DNA from: Streptomyces durmitorensis
GTDB lineage: Bacteria; Actinomycetota; Actinomycetes; Streptomycetales; Streptomycetaceae
NCBI RefSeq assembly: GCF_023498005.1
Contig: NZ_CP097289.1
Location: 5,084,001-5,148,000, forward strand
Reading direction: 5' to 3'
Length of the DNA stretch: 64,000 bases
Shown: positions 17,916 through 27,053 of the stretch, piece after piece
Layout: every line of letters begins with the position of its first letter
How positions within the stretch are numbered: position 1 is the stretch's first letter
The notes under the pieces: generated by a model
Databases searched by the model: none
Told to the model about the DNA's origin: nothing
Seen by the model: the letters and a program-made list of their open reading frames with translations, nothing else
Program-made: the position numbers and the translations under genes

Positions 17916-17950
17916 GTGCGGCCGGCCCTGACTCACGGGGCCGGCCGCAC
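17916..17950 (-). promoter_or_regulatory. Intra-operon hairpin between pstS and pstC
   Basis: Thirteen-base perfect arms (GTGCGGCCGGCCC / GGGCCGGCCGCAC) around a nine-base loop, starting ten bases after the pstS stop. No T-run follows, so it is likely a partial terminator or a 3'-end stabiliser for the pstS mRNA. Confidence 0.7.
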
Positions 17951-17959
17951 TCGGTTCGA

Positions 17960-19090
17960 CTAGCTCAGGCCCGCGACGGTCTTGCGGACCTTGGAGATGA
18001 TCTCGGCCGGGATCGGCGCGTAGTCGTTCTCCTTGAGGACGTTCTGGCCGTCCTCGCTCGCGATGTAGGTCAGGAAGGACTTGGTCGCGGCCAGGGTCTC
18101 GGCCTTGTTGCCCTTCTCGCAGAGGACCTCGTACGTCACCAGGGTGATCGGGTACGCGCCCTCGGCCTCGGGCTTGTAGTTCAGCTCCAGGGCGAGGTCG
18201 TTGCCCTTGCCGACGACCTTGGCCTCGGCGATCGCCTCGGAGGCGTTGTCGACGGTGGCCTTCACCGGCTCCTTGGCCTCGGTCTTCAGGTCGACCGTGC
18301 TGATGCCGTCGGAGGCGTACGAGAGCTCGAAGTACGAGATGGCGCCGGGGGTCTGCTTGACCTGGCCCGCGACACCGGAGGAGCCGTTGGCGGACTGGCC
18401 GCCCTTGGCCTCCCAGGACTTGCCGGGCTCGTGCGACCAGGCGGACGGGGCCGCGCCCTTGAGGTACTTGGTGAAGTTGTCCGTGGTGCCGGACTCGTCC
18501 GAGCGGTGGAACGCCTGGATCTTGGTGCTGGGCAGCTTGGCGTCGGGGTTCAGCTTCTCGATCGCCTTGTCGTCCCAGGTCTTGATCTTGTCGTCGAAGA
18601 TCTTGGCGAGGGTCTCGGCGTCCAGGACGAGGTTGTCCACGCCGGGCACGTTGTAACCGACGGCGATCGGGCCGCCGACCATCGGCAGGTCGATGGCCTG
18701 GCTGTTCTTGCAGACCTTCTTCGAGGCCGCGATCTCCTCGGGCTTGAGCGCCGAGTCGGAGCCCGCGAAGGCGGTCTGGCCCTGCATGAACGCGGTGATG
18801 CCGGCGCCGGAACCCGTCGGGTTGTAGTTCAGCTGAACGTCCTTGCAGGTGGTCGAGTAGACCTTGCGCCAGGCGTCGATCGCGTTCTTCTGCGCGGACG
18901 AACCGGAGGCCGCGAGCTGGCCCTTGGCGTCATCGCACTTGATGTTGGCGTTGGCGTTGGTCTCCTTGCCGGTGCCACCGTCGCCGCCGCTCGTGTCGTC
19001 GGAGCCGCACGCCGTGAGGGCCAGGGCGCCGGAGACGGCGATGGCGCCGAGGGAGAGGGCGCGGAGCCGGTTCTTGCGCTGAAGCTTCAC
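17960..19090 (-). CDS. pstS: Phosphate-binding lipoprotein PstS
   Basis: 376 aa. A lipoprotein signal ends in LTAC (Cys ~28). The phosphate-binding pattern of the family is visible: AASGSSAQKNAIDAW, NPTGSGAGITAFMQGQ, FAGSDSAL and RSDESGTTDNFTKYL. It captures phosphate outside the membrane and hands it to PstCA. First gene of the operon; a PHO box lies 130-175 bp upstream, so expression should be switched on by PhoP at low phosphate. Confidence 0.95.
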   Translation of the reverse strand: MKLQRKNRLRALSLGAIAVSGALALTACGSDDTSGGDGGTGKETNANANIKCDDAKGQLAASGSSAQKNAIDAWRKVYSTTCKDVQLNYNPTGSGAGITAFMQGQTAFAGSDSALKPEEIAASKKVCKNSQAIDLPMVGGPIAVGYNVPGVDNLVLDAETLAKIFDDKIKTWDDKAIEKLNPDAKLPSTKIQAFHRSDESGTTDNFTKYLKGAAPSAWSHEPGKSWEAKGGQSANGSSGVAGQVKQTPGAISYFELSYASDGISTVDLKTEAKEPVKATVDNASEAIAEAKVVGKGNDLALELNYKPEAEGAYPITLVTYEVLCEKGNKAETLAATKSFLTYIASEDGQNVLKENDYAPIPAEIISKVRKTVAGLS

Positions 19091-19221
19091 TTTTCGGGTC
19101 TTCCTTCCGGGAGCCGCCGGCCCTTTGCTGGCGGCGTGCGAGGTCTTCGTCGAGCGGTTCTGCGTTCTGCGTTCTGCGGTTCTGCGGTCTTACGTTGTGT
19201 TGTAAGGCTGAAATTAGGCAG

Positions 19222-19265
19222 GGCAGGTGAAGTGGCCAAAGGGCATGAGTGAACGGAGGGTGAAC
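19222..19265 (-). promoter_or_regulatory. PHO box upstream of pstS
   Basis: Reading the minus strand, four consecutive 11-base units: GTTCACCCTCC, GTTCACTCATG, a poor third unit, then CTTCACCTGCC. This is the direct-repeat layout of Streptomyces PhoP sites (GTTCACC consensus). Confidence 0.85.
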
Positions 19266-19315
19266 CTCGGCGGTCGGCCTGGTTAGGCAACGTGCTACGG
19301 AACGTAGCGGATCTG

Positions 19316-19738
19316 TTACGCCGGGTTGAGGACGCCGAGCAGGGCGTCGACGAGGTGCTGGTCACGGGGTTGCGTGAGCCGGTTGCGGGCCGCCGTCGGC
19401 GAGAGCCAGAGGATGCGGTCGACCTCGTCGTTGGGTATGAAGCGGCCGTCGGCCACCTCCGCCGCCCAGTAGCTGACCTCTTTGGGGCGGCCCTGGGCCA
19501 GGTAGCGGACCGTGGGGAGGCGGGCGCCGGGGGTGCAGCGGTGTCCGGTCTCCTCCTCGACCTCGCGCAGGGCACCGGCGAGGGCGTCCTCGGTCCGCTT
19601 CAGCTTGCCCTTGGGGTGCGACCAGTCGTCGTACTTCGGCCGGTGCACCAGGCAGATCTCCAGGCGGCCGTCGTGCGGGGAGTGCCGCCACAGGACGCAG
19701 CCCGCGGCCAGGACGACTCCGCGCTCGTCGAGCGTCAT
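19316..19738 (-). CDS. Nudix hydrolase (MutT1-like)
   Basis: 140 aa. Complete Nudix box: GKLKRTEDALAGALREVEEE then TG, with the metal-binding REVEEE. The opening VVLAAGCVLWR and HRPKYDDWSHPKGK resemble the N-terminal domain of mycobacterial MutT1, but there is no C-terminal histidine-phosphatase domain. Relatives hydrolyse oxidised nucleotides or (di)nucleoside polyphosphates. It overlaps the CHAD gene by four bases and lies downstream of ppk, suggesting a role in polyphosphate or nucleotide metabolism (inference). Confidence 0.88.
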   Translation of the reverse strand: MTLDERGVVLAAGCVLWRHSPHDGRLEICLVHRPKYDDWSHPKGKLKRTEDALAGALREVEEETGHRCTPGARLPTVRYLAQGRPKEVSYWAAEVADGRFIPNDEVDRILWLSPTAARNRLTQPRDQHLVDALLGVLNPA

Positions 19739-21042
19739 GGGGTGCTCACCACCTCTGTCTCGCGGAGCCAGGCCTGGTGGAAGGCGAAGCGGGCCGCCTC
19801 GACCTCGTGGCGCTGGTCGGCGTGCAGGACGCCCAGGGCGTACGCCGTCGCCGGGGCGATGCGGGGGGTGCGGGCGGCCGATGCCGCTGCCGCTGCGGCG
19901 TCCGCGGCCTCGCGGTGGCGGTCCAGGGCGTGGCCCGCCTCCGCCAGGCGCAGGTCCCCGCGGGGGGCGCCCGCGCTTCCGGTGCCGGGGCCGGTGCTTC
20001 CGGTGCTTCCGATGTTTCCGGTGAGGACTTCCTGGGCGTACCTGTGCAGGCGCAGGAGGGCGCGGGCCTTCAGCCAGGGGGCGTCCTGGGCCTCGGGGGC
20101 CTCGGCCGCGGCGAGGCCGTGCGTCAGCGCTTCCGCGTTGTAGGGGTGGCCCGCCTGGCCGAGGGGGAGTGCGGCGACGGCTTCCGCGAGGTTCTCCTCG
20201 GCCTTTGCTGCCAGTGGCTTCAGGTCCTCCGCGGCTCGGATCAGCGGGACCTCGCTCGCCAGTACGGCGACGTTGTCCGCCACTGCGTGGAAGCGGGAGG
20301 AGCCGAAGGCTTGGAGGGCGGCGGAGTGGGCCCGCGTGCGGGCGAGGGTGAGCTGGCGCTCCAGGAGTGCTGCGGCCTTGGCTGCGCCTACCGTGAGGCC
20401 CCTCGGAGTCCCGCCCCGTTCATCGGCACCCTGCGGTGAGGGCTGTGCCCACCCGTTCCGCCGTGCGGAACGCCTGCCCACAGCGGGGGCGGCCTGGGTG
20501 GGGTGTGCGGCTGCGGGGCCGTTGCCCACAGCGGGAGCGGCCTGGGTGGGGTGTGCGCCTGTGGGGCCGTTGCCCACAGTGGGGGTGGCCTGGGTGGGGT
20601 GTGCGGCTGTGGGGCCGTTGCCCACAGTGGGGGTGGCCTGGGTGGGGTGTGCGGCTGCGCGGGGGTTGCCCACAGCGGTGCCCACCGCCGGGTTCGGGAC
20701 CGTCGGCGTTCCCGACAAGCGGTGCAGTGCGTCCAATAGCCGCTCAAGGCGCGCCGCGTACGCGTGTTCCCTCGCCAATGTGCCGGAGAGCCATGCCAGT
20801 TCGGGACGGAGTCCGGATGCCCACTCCTGGTCGAGGAGTGGGCGGAACGTGTGCAGTGTGCCGCCGATGCGGCGGGCCGCGCGGCGCAGGGACATGGCCG
20901 CCTCCAGGGACACCTCGGCGCCCTGCGCGTCCGTCGTCGACTCGCGGTGCAGCCGCAGCGAGCGCAGGAACTCCGTGGCCTGGCCCTGCAGATAGGCCGA
21001 CAGGACATCGCCTGTCGTCGTCTCATGGTTTAGCTGTGCCAC
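19735..21042 (-). CDS. CHAD-domain protein with repeat-derived insert
   Basis: 435 aa. The CHAD fold, which binds polyphosphate through basic helices, is seen in [20 protein letters not shown] with [20 protein letters not shown] at the N-terminus, and further helices such as [18 protein letters not shown] later. A low-complexity insert at about residues 120-230 is built from 16-residue [14 protein letters not shown] repeats and [19 protein letters not shown] 21042 follows GGAGG at eight bases and overlaps ppk by 20 bp, so the two are co-translated. Expected role: bind or localise polyphosphate made by PPK. Confidence 0.85.
   Translation of the reverse strand: MAQLNHETTTGDVLSAYLQGQATEFLRSLRLHRESTTDAQGAEVSLEAAMSLRRAARRIGGTLHTFRPLLDQEWASGLRPELAWLSGTLAREHAYAARLERLLDALHRLSGTPTVPNPAVGTAVGNPRAAAHPTQATPTVGNGPTAAHPTQATPTVGNGPTGAHPTQAAPAVGNGPAAAHPTQAAPAVGRRSARRNGWAQPSPQGADERGGTPRGLTVGAAKAAALLERQLTLARTRAHSAALQAFGSSRFHAVADNVAVLASEVPLIRAAEDLKPLAAKAEENLAEAVAALPLGQAGHPYNAEALTHGLAAAEAPEAQDAPWLKARALLRLHRYAQEVLTGNIGSTGSTGPGTGSAGAPRGDLRLAEAGHALDRHREAADAAAAAASAARTPRIAPATAYALGVLHADQRHEVEAARFAFHQAWLRETEVVSTP
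20440..20486 (-). repeat. Dispersed repeat family 2, copy inside CHAD coding sequence
   Basis: Contains the hairpin GGCGTTCCGC / GCGGAACG flanked by TGTGGGCA and GGTGGGCACAGCCC (minus-strand reading). Almost identical over 47 bp to the noncoding copy at 33952-34000, yet here it is translated as part of the protein. Confidence 0.75.
20476..20690 (-). repeat. 48-bp tandem repeat in the CHAD gene
   Basis: Four complete 48-bp units start at 20476, 20524, 20572 and 20620, with a partial fifth from 20668. Units begin GCCCACAG and contain GGCCTGGGTGGGGTGTGCG. Each encodes 16 amino acids, so length change keeps the frame. Confidence 0.9.
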
Positions 21043-23374
21043 GCCGGCGCCTCCGGGCGTCAATGAGCATCTCCTGTACGTTCCGCAGGGGCTGGCCCTC
21101 CGGATCCAGCGCGTGCCGGGTCCAGTTGCCGTCCGCGCCCAGGTGCCAGGAGGCGGTGGTGTCCGACATGCCGGTCTCCAGGAGCCGGTTCAGGGCCGCC
21201 CGGTGTGCCGGGTCGGTGACCCTGACCAGTGCCTCGATACGTCGGTCGAGGTTGCGGTGCATCATGTCGGCGCTGCCGATCCACACCTCGGGCTCGCCCG
21301 CGTTGCCGAAGGCGAAGACACGGGAGTGCTCCAGGAAGCGGCCGAGCACGGAACGCACCCGGATCGTCTCCGAGAGCCCCGCGACGCCCGGCCGCACCGC
21401 GCAGATCCCGCGCACCCACACGTCCACCGGCACACCCGCCTGCGACGCGCGGTAGAGCGAGTCCACGACCGCCTCGTCGACCATCGAGTTGCACTTGATG
21501 CGTACGTAGGCGGGGCGGCCCGCGCGGTGGTGCTGTATTTCCTTGTCGATGCGTGAAATGAGCCCGTCGCGCAGGGACTTGGGGGCGACGAGGAGACGGC
21601 GGTAGGTCTCGCGGCGCGAGTAGCCCGAGAGCCGGTTGAAGAGGTCGGACAGGTCGGCGCCCACCTCCTGCTTGGCGGTGAGCAGCCCCAGGTCCTCGTA
21701 GAGACGGGCCGTCTTGGGGTGGTAGTTGCCCGTGCCCACGTGCGAGTAGCGGACCAGCGACTCGCCCTCCTGGCGGACGACGAGCGAGAGCTTGCAGTGC
21801 GTCTTCAGGCCGACCAGGCCGTAGACGACATGGCAGCCCGCCTCCTCGAGCTTCCGCGCCCATTTGATGTTCGCCTGCTCGTCGAAGCGCGCCTTGATCT
21901 CGACCAGGACGAGCACCTGCTTGCCCGACTCGGCGGCGTCGATCAGCGCGTCGACTATGGGGGAGTCGCCCGACGTCCGGTACAGCGTCTGCTTGATCGC
22001 CAGGACGTCCGGGTCGGCGGCCGCCTGCTCCAGGAAGGCCTGCACGGACGTGGAGAACGAGTCGTACGGGTGGTGCAGCAGGACGTCGCGCTCCCGCAGG
22101 GCGGCGAAGATGTCCGGCGCGGACGCCGACTCCACCTCGGCGAGGTCGCGGTGCGTGCCCGCGATGAACTTCGGGTACTTCAGCTCGGGCCGGTCCAGGG
22201 CCGCGATGCCGAAGAGCCCGGTCAGGTCGAGCGGGCCCGGCAGCGGATAGACCTCGGCCTCGCTGATCTTCAGCTCGCGTACGAGGAGGTCGAGGACGTT
22301 GCGGTCGATGGACTCCTCGACCTCAAGGCGCACCGGCGGCCCGAAGCGCCGCCGCATGAGCTCCTTCTCCAGGGCCTGGAGGAGGTTCTCGGCGTCGTCC
22401 TCCTCCACCTCCAGGTCCTCGTTCCGGGTGAGCCGGAACATGTGGTGCTCCTGGATCTCCATGCCCGGGAACAGCTCCGCGAGGTGCGCGGGAGCGGCGA
22501 TGACGTCCTCGATGGGGACGTACCGCGAGGGGGAGGCCTCCAGGAAGCGGGAGAGCAGCGGCGGCACCTTCACGCGGGCGAAGTGCGTGTGGCCCGAGAC
22601 CGGGTTGCGCACGACCACGGCGAGGTTGAGCGAGAGCCCCGAGATGTACGGGAAGGGGTGCGCGGGGTCCACGGCCAGCGGGGTCAGGACGGGGAAGATC
22701 TGCTGCCGGAAGAGCGTGAAGAGGCGGGACTGCTCCTTCTCGGTCAGCTCGTTCCAGCGGACCAGGTGGATGCCCTCGTCGGCGAGGCCGGACGCGACGT
22801 CCTCCTGGTAGCAGGCGGCGTGCCGGGCCATGAGCTCGCGGGAGCGGTTCCAGATCAGTTCGAGGACCTCGCGGGGCTGCAGGCCCGAGGCCGAACGGGT
22901 GGCGACGCCGGTCGCGATGCGGCGCTTGAGACCGGCCACCCGGACCATGAAGAACTCGTCCAGGTTCGAGGCGAAGATCGCCAGGAAATTAGCCCGTTCG
23001 AGTAGCGGCGTGTTCGGGTCCTCGGCGAGCTCCAGGACACGTTCGTTGAAGGCGAGCCAGCTGCGCTCCCGGTCCAGGAAACGGCCCTGCGGAAGCTCCT
23101 GGCCGTCGTGTCCTACCTGACCGTCCTCGTCGTACGCGTCGAGATCCGCGTCGATGTCGGGGTCGAGATCCGACACCGCCGCCGACAGCGTGTGCGGGCG
23201 GTGCGCGGCGATGGAGCCGACGGAGGGCTGGGCGTGCTGGACCTGACCTTGCGTGCTGGGCTGGCTCATGGCCCCATTCTTCCGCGCGGGGACCCCGATG
23301 GGCGCGTCGGAGAGTGCCGGGGTGAGGACGAGCTTCCCGTTCTTGGGGGGAGGGTCGGGCACGGCGGGCTGCAT
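21023..23374 (-). CDS. ppk: Polyphosphate kinase PPK1
   Basis: 783 aa, longer than the usual ~700 because of an acidic, non-conserved N-terminus. The conserved body starts at [17 protein letters not shown]. The autophosphorylated histidine is in [20 protein letters not shown], and the second conserved region is [20 protein letters not shown]. It makes polyphosphate from ATP reversibly. An internal ATG at 23269 (MSQPSTQG) is a possible alternative start. Forms an operon with CHAD and the Nudix gene. I did not find a convincing PHO box in the short upstream region. Confidence 0.93.
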   Translation of the reverse strand: MQPAVPDPPPKNGKLVLTPALSDAPIGVPARKNGAMSQPSTQGQVQHAQPSVGSIAAHRPHTLSAAVSDLDPDIDADLDAYDEDGQVGHDGQELPQGRFLDRERSWLAFNERVLELAEDPNTPLLERANFLAIFASNLDEFFMVRVAGLKRRIATGVATRSASGLQPREVLELIWNRSRELMARHAACYQEDVASGLADEGIHLVRWNELTEKEQSRLFTLFRQQIFPVLTPLAVDPAHPFPYISGLSLNLAVVVRNPVSGHTHFARVKVPPLLSRFLEASPSRYVPIEDVIAAPAHLAELFPGMEIQEHHMFRLTRNEDLEVEEDDAENLLQALEKELMRRRFGPPVRLEVEESIDRNVLDLLVRELKISEAEVYPLPGPLDLTGLFGIAALDRPELKYPKFIAGTHRDLAEVESASAPDIFAALRERDVLLHHPYDSFSTSVQAFLEQAAADPDVLAIKQTLYRTSGDSPIVDALIDAAESGKQVLVLVEIKARFDEQANIKWARKLEEAGCHVVYGLVGLKTHCKLSLVVRQEGESLVRYSHVGTGNYHPKTARLYEDLGLLTAKQEVGADLSDLFNRLSGYSRRETYRRLLVAPKSLRDGLISRIDKEIQHHRAGRPAYVRIKCNSMVDEAVVDSLYRASQAGVPVDVWVRGICAVRPGVAGLSETIRVRSVLGRFLEHSRVFAFGNAGEPEVWIGSADMMHRNLDRRIEALVRVTDPAHRAALNRLLETGMSDTTASWHLGADGNWTRHALDPEGQPLRNVQEMLIDARRRRRGTAKP

Positions 23375-23444
23375 TGAGCGAGGGTCGCAAGCCAGTCTGA
23401 ATCACTGGTTACGGCGACATGACGTGCGGGACATGTGCCGGAGT

Positions 23445-23470
23445 CCCCCGGACGTCTACACGTCCGGGGG
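23445..23470 (-). terminator. Hairpin after the ABC permease gene
   Basis: Perfect 11-base stem CCCCCGGACGT / ACGTCCGGGGG with a CTAC loop, directly after the permease stop codon and before the ppk promoter region. No T-run. Confidence 0.75.
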
Positions 23471-23480
23471 CCCTGTGGAA

Positions 23481-24449
23481 TCAGGCGGTCCGGCGCCGCA
23501 GCACCCGGAACGCGGCGTACGCGGCTGCCGCGGCGAGGGCCAGGACGATGCCGGTCTCGATCAACTGGACGTACCAGAAGTGGGAATGGGGGTGGATGTC
23601 GGCGTACCAGCCGGTGACGCGGGTGTCGGACGGGCAAGGGAAGTCGGCCATCTGTGCGGGGGAGCACTGTCCGGTCACGAACCGTTCACCGGCGGCGTTG
23701 TGGACCCCCATGTCCATGATGAGGGAGTCCACGGGGACGTCATGCATGGTGTAGCCCGTGCTCTTGCCCGAGGCGGGCCCCGAGACCGTGGTCACCGGGA
23801 ACAGGTGCCAGCGCACGCTGCCCAGGGCGAAGAGAATGCCGCCGGTGACGACGCCGGTGGCGGCCATGCCGAGCAGTGTGCGCCGCAGGAGCAGTCCGGC
23901 GAGCGCGCCGACGGCCACGGCGAGCAGGCAGTACGCGACGAGGACGGGACCGATCGCTTCGTACACGCCGCGGTCGGTCCAGGAGAGGTTCCAGCGGCCC
24001 AGGAGGTTCCAGGCGCCGAGCTGGAAGACGGCCATGAGCACGAGCGCGCCGCCCACGGTCAGTGCGGCGGCCGTCGTCAGCTTCGACGCGAGCCAGCGCG
24101 CGGGGGAGACCGACTGGGTCCAGGCCAGCTTGTACGCGCCGGACTCCATCTCGCGGCCGATCACCGGGCCCGCGACGAAGGCGCCGATCAGCACGGGCAG
24201 GAGCAGCAGGGCCGCGGCCCCCTGTTCCATGGTGCTGGAGAGCAGGTCCATGGCGCTGGCGAACCCGAGGAAGGTGTCCTCGCAGGGGCCGTAGCAGTCG
24301 GCGGTCGGCACTGGGTAGGCCGAGGCCGCCCACCGCAGGTAACCCGTCACCGCCGCCGTCAGAACGATGAGGCCGCCCGCCGTCCACAGAGCGGTGCGGT
24401 GCAACCGGACGTCCGCCCAGCGCGGACCGCGCAGGAGAGGCGAGCTCAT
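23481..24449 (-). CDS. ABC-2 type transporter permease
   Basis: 322 aa with six or more membrane helices. GREMESGAYKLAWTQSVSPARWLASKL is the cytoplasmic helix typical of ABC-2 permeases. An extracytoplasmic loop near the C-terminus contains CSPAQMADFPCPSD and WYADIHPHSHFWYVQ. The start overlaps the ATPase stop by four bases. Substrate unknown; YtrA-controlled systems of this layout often respond to cell-wall antibiotics (family knowledge). Confidence 0.85.
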   Translation of the reverse strand: MSSPLLRGPRWADVRLHRTALWTAGGLIVLTAAVTGYLRWAASAYPVPTADCYGPCEDTFLGFASAMDLLSSTMEQGAAALLLLPVLIGAFVAGPVIGREMESGAYKLAWTQSVSPARWLASKLTTAAALTVGGALVLMAVFQLGAWNLLGRWNLSWTDRGVYEAIGPVLVAYCLLAVAVGALAGLLLRRTLLGMAATGVVTGGILFALGSVRWHLFPVTTVSGPASGKSTGYTMHDVPVDSLIMDMGVHNAAGERFVTGQCSPAQMADFPCPSDTRVTGWYADIHPHSHFWYVQLIETGIVLALAAAAAYAAFRVLRRRTA

Positions 24450-25351
24450 GCCGTCACCTCGCGGTCAGCGGCGGGCGCCGTGCTCGGCGTCAGCAGTGCC
24501 GGTGCTTCGGGGGAGCGCAGATGGGCCAGCAACAGTTCCTCCAGGGAGGGCTCTTCGACGTCCCAGCCGTCGGCGACCGGGCGGCCGTCGGGCCGGATCA
24601 GCGCGGTCAGGCCGCGCCCGGTGGCGCGGGACTCGACGACGGTGTGCGGGGCGAGCTCCTCGACGGGGCGGCGCCCGGTGACCAGGGCGTGCGCGGAGAC
24701 GAGGTCGTCGATGCCGCCGCCGAGCCGGACCCGGCCGCCGGACACCAGAAGCAAGTGGTCGCAGGACTCGGCCAGTTCGCCGACGATGTGCGAGGACACC
24801 ACCACGGTCGTGCCGTGCTCGGCGGCCTGCGCCATCAGCGTCCCCATCAGCTGATGGCGGGCGAGCGGGTCGAGGTCGGCCATCGGCTCGTCCAGGAGCA
24901 GGAGTTCGGCCCGCTTGCCGAGGGCGAGGGCGAGCGCGACGCGGGTGCGCTGACCGCCGGAGAGCGTGCGCACGCGCAGCTTCGGGTCCAGGTCCCCCTC
25001 GCGTACGACGCGTTCGGCGATGGCGGCGTCCCAGCGCCCGGGGTTCAGCTCGGCGCCGAGCCGCAGGGTGTCGGCGATGCTGAGCTGCGGATAGAGCGGC
25101 TTGTCCTGGGCGACGTACGCGACGTGCTCGCGCGCGGCGGCCGGGTCGGTGCCGAGCACGGTGAGCGTGCCCTCGGTGGGCCTCATGAGCCCGGCCGCGA
25201 GGGTGAGCAGCGTCGACTTGCCCGCGCCGTTGGGCCCCACGACCGCGCATATCCTTCCGGCGGGCAGCCGGAAGGAGCAGTCGCGCAGGGCATGGCCCCG
25301 CCGCCCGTAGCTCTTGGCAAGCGCGGCCGCCTCGATGGCGGTGTCGGTCAT
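24446..25351 (-). CDS. ABC transporter ATPase
   Basis: 301 aa. Walker A GPNGAGKST, signature TLSGGQRTRVALALALG, Walker B LLLLDEPMADLDP and H-loop VVVSSHIVGEL. The ~80-residue C-terminal extension is typical of ABC-2 exporter ATPases. ATG 25351 overlaps the GntR stop by four bases, so regulator, ATPase and permease are translated as one unit. Confidence 0.9.
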   Translation of the reverse strand: MTDTAIEAAALAKSYGRRGHALRDCSFRLPAGRICAVVGPNGAGKSTLLTLAAGLMRPTEGTLTVLGTDPAAAREHVAYVAQDKPLYPQLSIADTLRLGAELNPGRWDAAIAERVVREGDLDPKLRVRTLSGGQRTRVALALALGKRAELLLLDEPMADLDPLARHQLMGTLMAQAAEHGTTVVVSSHIVGELAESCDHLLLVSGGRVRLGGGIDDLVSAHALVTGRRPVEELAPHTVVESRATGRGLTALIRPDGRPVADGWDVEEPSLEELLLAHLRSPEAPALLTPSTAPAADREVTA

Positions 25352-25782
25352 GCGTGCTCCCCCTTGGTCACGTGCTGTGGGTGCTCGGAGTCGTCCGAGT
25401 GCCCTGACTGCGTGAACTGCTCTTCGAGTACGGCGCTGAACAGCGCCGCGACGTCGTCCCTCTCCAGACCGGAGGCGCGGGCACGGGCGGCCCACTGGCT
25501 CAGCTCGCCCCGCAGCGGGGAGTCGGCGGGCGTGGAGCCCAGCGACTTCCGCACGAAGGTGCCGAGCCCGCGGCGGGCCTCGACCAGGCCCTCGCGCTCC
25601 AGTTCGCGGTAGGCCTTCAGGACCGTGTTCGGGTTGATGGCCGTCGCCTCGACGACCTCACGGGCCGTGGGCAGCTTGTCCCCCGGTTCCAACAGGCCAA
25701 GGCGCAGGGCCTGTTGGGTCTGCTGGACGATCTGGAGATAGGTGGCGACGCCGCTGCGCCGGTCGATACGGAACTCGACCAT
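25348..25782 (-). CDS. GntR-family (YtrA subfamily) repressor
   Basis: 144 aa. A GntR winged helix (EFRIDRRSGVATYLQIVQQT, DKLPTAREVVEATAINPNTV, LKAYRELEREGLVEARRGLG) is followed by a short ~60-residue helical tail instead of a full effector domain, as in YtrA regulators. First gene of an operon with its ABC transporter. ATG 25782 lies two bases from a perfect long inverted repeat that is the obvious autoregulatory site. An upstream GTG at 25794 would lie inside that repeat. Confidence 0.88.
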   Translation of the reverse strand: MVEFRIDRRSGVATYLQIVQQTQQALRLGLLEPGDKLPTAREVVEATAINPNTVLKAYRELEREGLVEARRGLGTFVRKSLGSTPADSPLRGELSQWAARARASGLERDDVAALFSAVLEEQFTQSGHSDDSEHPQHVTKGEHA

Positions 25783-25784
25783 GC

Positions 25785-25830
25785 CTTGCACCACCCTTTC
25801 ACTAATTGAGTAGTGAAAGGGTGGTGCAAG
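25785..25830. promoter_or_regulatory. Perfect 46-bp inverted repeat, probable YtrA operator
   Basis: Two perfect 20-base arms (one is CTTGCACCACCCTTTCACTA) separated by ATTGAG. It ends two bases before the GntR start codon, so it covers the ribosome site or the promoter. The inner CACTA-N6-TAGTG fits a dimer site; the outer bases could also fold in RNA. Confidence 0.85.
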
Positions 25831-25862
25831 AAAGGGGCGACGTCAAGTGACGCCGCCCCTTT
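25831..25862 (-). terminator. Terminator downstream of mshD
   Basis: Stem AAAGGGGCG / CGCCCCTTT with an inner CGTCA/TGACG stem. On the minus strand it follows mshD by 32 bp and stops read-through into the GntR operon. Confidence 0.75.
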
Positions 25863-25894
25863 GGGGGTTCGCTCCCTCTGGCAGGGGAGTTGGC

Positions 25895-26818
25895 TCAGGA
25901 CTCCGTGCGGTACATCAGGTCCGTCTCGTGCGTGATGAACCCGAGCCGCTCGTAGACGCTCACGGCCGCCTTGTTGTCCGCGTCCACGTACAGCATCGCG
26001 GTGGGCAGGCCCGCCCCCGCCAGGTGGTTCAGGCCGATGGTGGTCAGCGCCTTGCCGAGGCCGCCGCCCTGCGCGCCGGACCGCACCCCGAGGACGTACA
26101 CCTCGCCGAGGCCCTCGGCCGCGTGCACCTTGGTCCAGTGGAAGCCGATCAGTTCGCCGTCCTTCTTGGCCAGGAAGAAGCCCGCCGGGTCGAACCACGG
26201 CTCGGCCTTGCGGTCGTCCAGGTCGCGCTGGGTGAGGGAGCCCTGTTCGGGGTGGTGGGCGAAGGCGTCGGCGTTCACCGCGAGCCAGGCCGCGTCGTCC
26301 TGGCCGGGGACGAAGGCGCGTACCGATACGCCGTCGGGCAGGACGGGTTCGGGCAGGTCCAGGTCGCCCAACGAGCGCCGCATCTGGCGCAGTTCACGGA
26401 AGAGGGTGAGCCCGAGCACCTGCGCGAGGTGCCGCGCGGCCGAGTGCCCGCCGTGCGCCCAGATCCGCAGCCGCCGGCCGGACTCGGCGAGCAGCGCGGT
26501 GCCGAGCGCGCGGCCGTGCCCGCGGCCGCGGTGCGCGGGGTGCACGACGAGCTCGGCGGCGGGGGCCTCGATGGGGTCGGTGTCCTCCAGCTGCGCGTAC
26601 CCGACGAGCTCGTCGCCGACGCCGAGCAGCAGGTGCCGCACCCCGGTCCGCGCACCTCCCCGCAGCTGCAGCCGCCCCTGCTCGGAAACGGCCTGCTGGC
26701 CGTCCGCGCGGGCCGCTTCCGCGATGAGCCCGAGCACGGCGTCGGCCTGGTCGGAGGTGAGGGCGGCGACCGTGTCGATCTGCCGCAGGGGGGCGGGAGG
26801 CTGCTGCTCGTCAGTCAT
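25895..26818 (-). CDS. mshD: Mycothiol synthase (acetyltransferase) MshD
   Basis: 307 aa, the normal length for MshD, with two GNAT domains. The first (about 25-150) has HPAHRGRGHGRALGTALL; the second (about 160-305) has the acetyl-CoA loop SGAQGGGLGKALTTIGLNHL and LYVDADNKAAVSVYERLGF. It adds the acetyl group to Cys-GlcN-Ins, the last step of mycothiol synthesis. ATG 26818 fits the family N-terminus. Transcribed alone. Confidence 0.92.
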   Translation of the reverse strand: MTDEQQPPAPLRQIDTVAALTSDQADAVLGLIAEAARADGQQAVSEQGRLQLRGGARTGVRHLLLGVGDELVGYAQLEDTDPIEAPAAELVVHPAHRGRGHGRALGTALLAESGRRLRIWAHGGHSAARHLAQVLGLTLFRELRQMRRSLGDLDLPEPVLPDGVSVRAFVPGQDDAAWLAVNADAFAHHPEQGSLTQRDLDDRKAEPWFDPAGFFLAKKDGELIGFHWTKVHAAEGLGEVYVLGVRSGAQGGGLGKALTTIGLNHLAGAGLPTAMLYVDADNKAAVSVYERLGFITHETDLMYRTES

Positions 26819-27053
26819 GGAGTCGAGGGTACGGCGACGGCAGGTCGAGCAGCAGATCACGGACGTACTCACCCGCGCGCTCGCTCGTCCCCGCTCGTCC
26901 CTCGTACGCCGTCACGCTTGTCCCAAGTGTCCGCAACGCCCCCGACGGCAACCACCTCGTAACCCGTAACCCCCTGTCGCGCTACGCGCGTTGACTTTAG
27001 GCTGCGCGGAGTTTCACACCCTCAGCCGTCTCATACCTCTCCCAGGGGGACTC

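Noticed and set aside
23375..23440. A PHO box in front of ppk
   Set aside because: CGTCATGTCGC and CGTAACCAGTG loosely resemble 11-base units, but the GTTCACC core is missing, so I did not call it.
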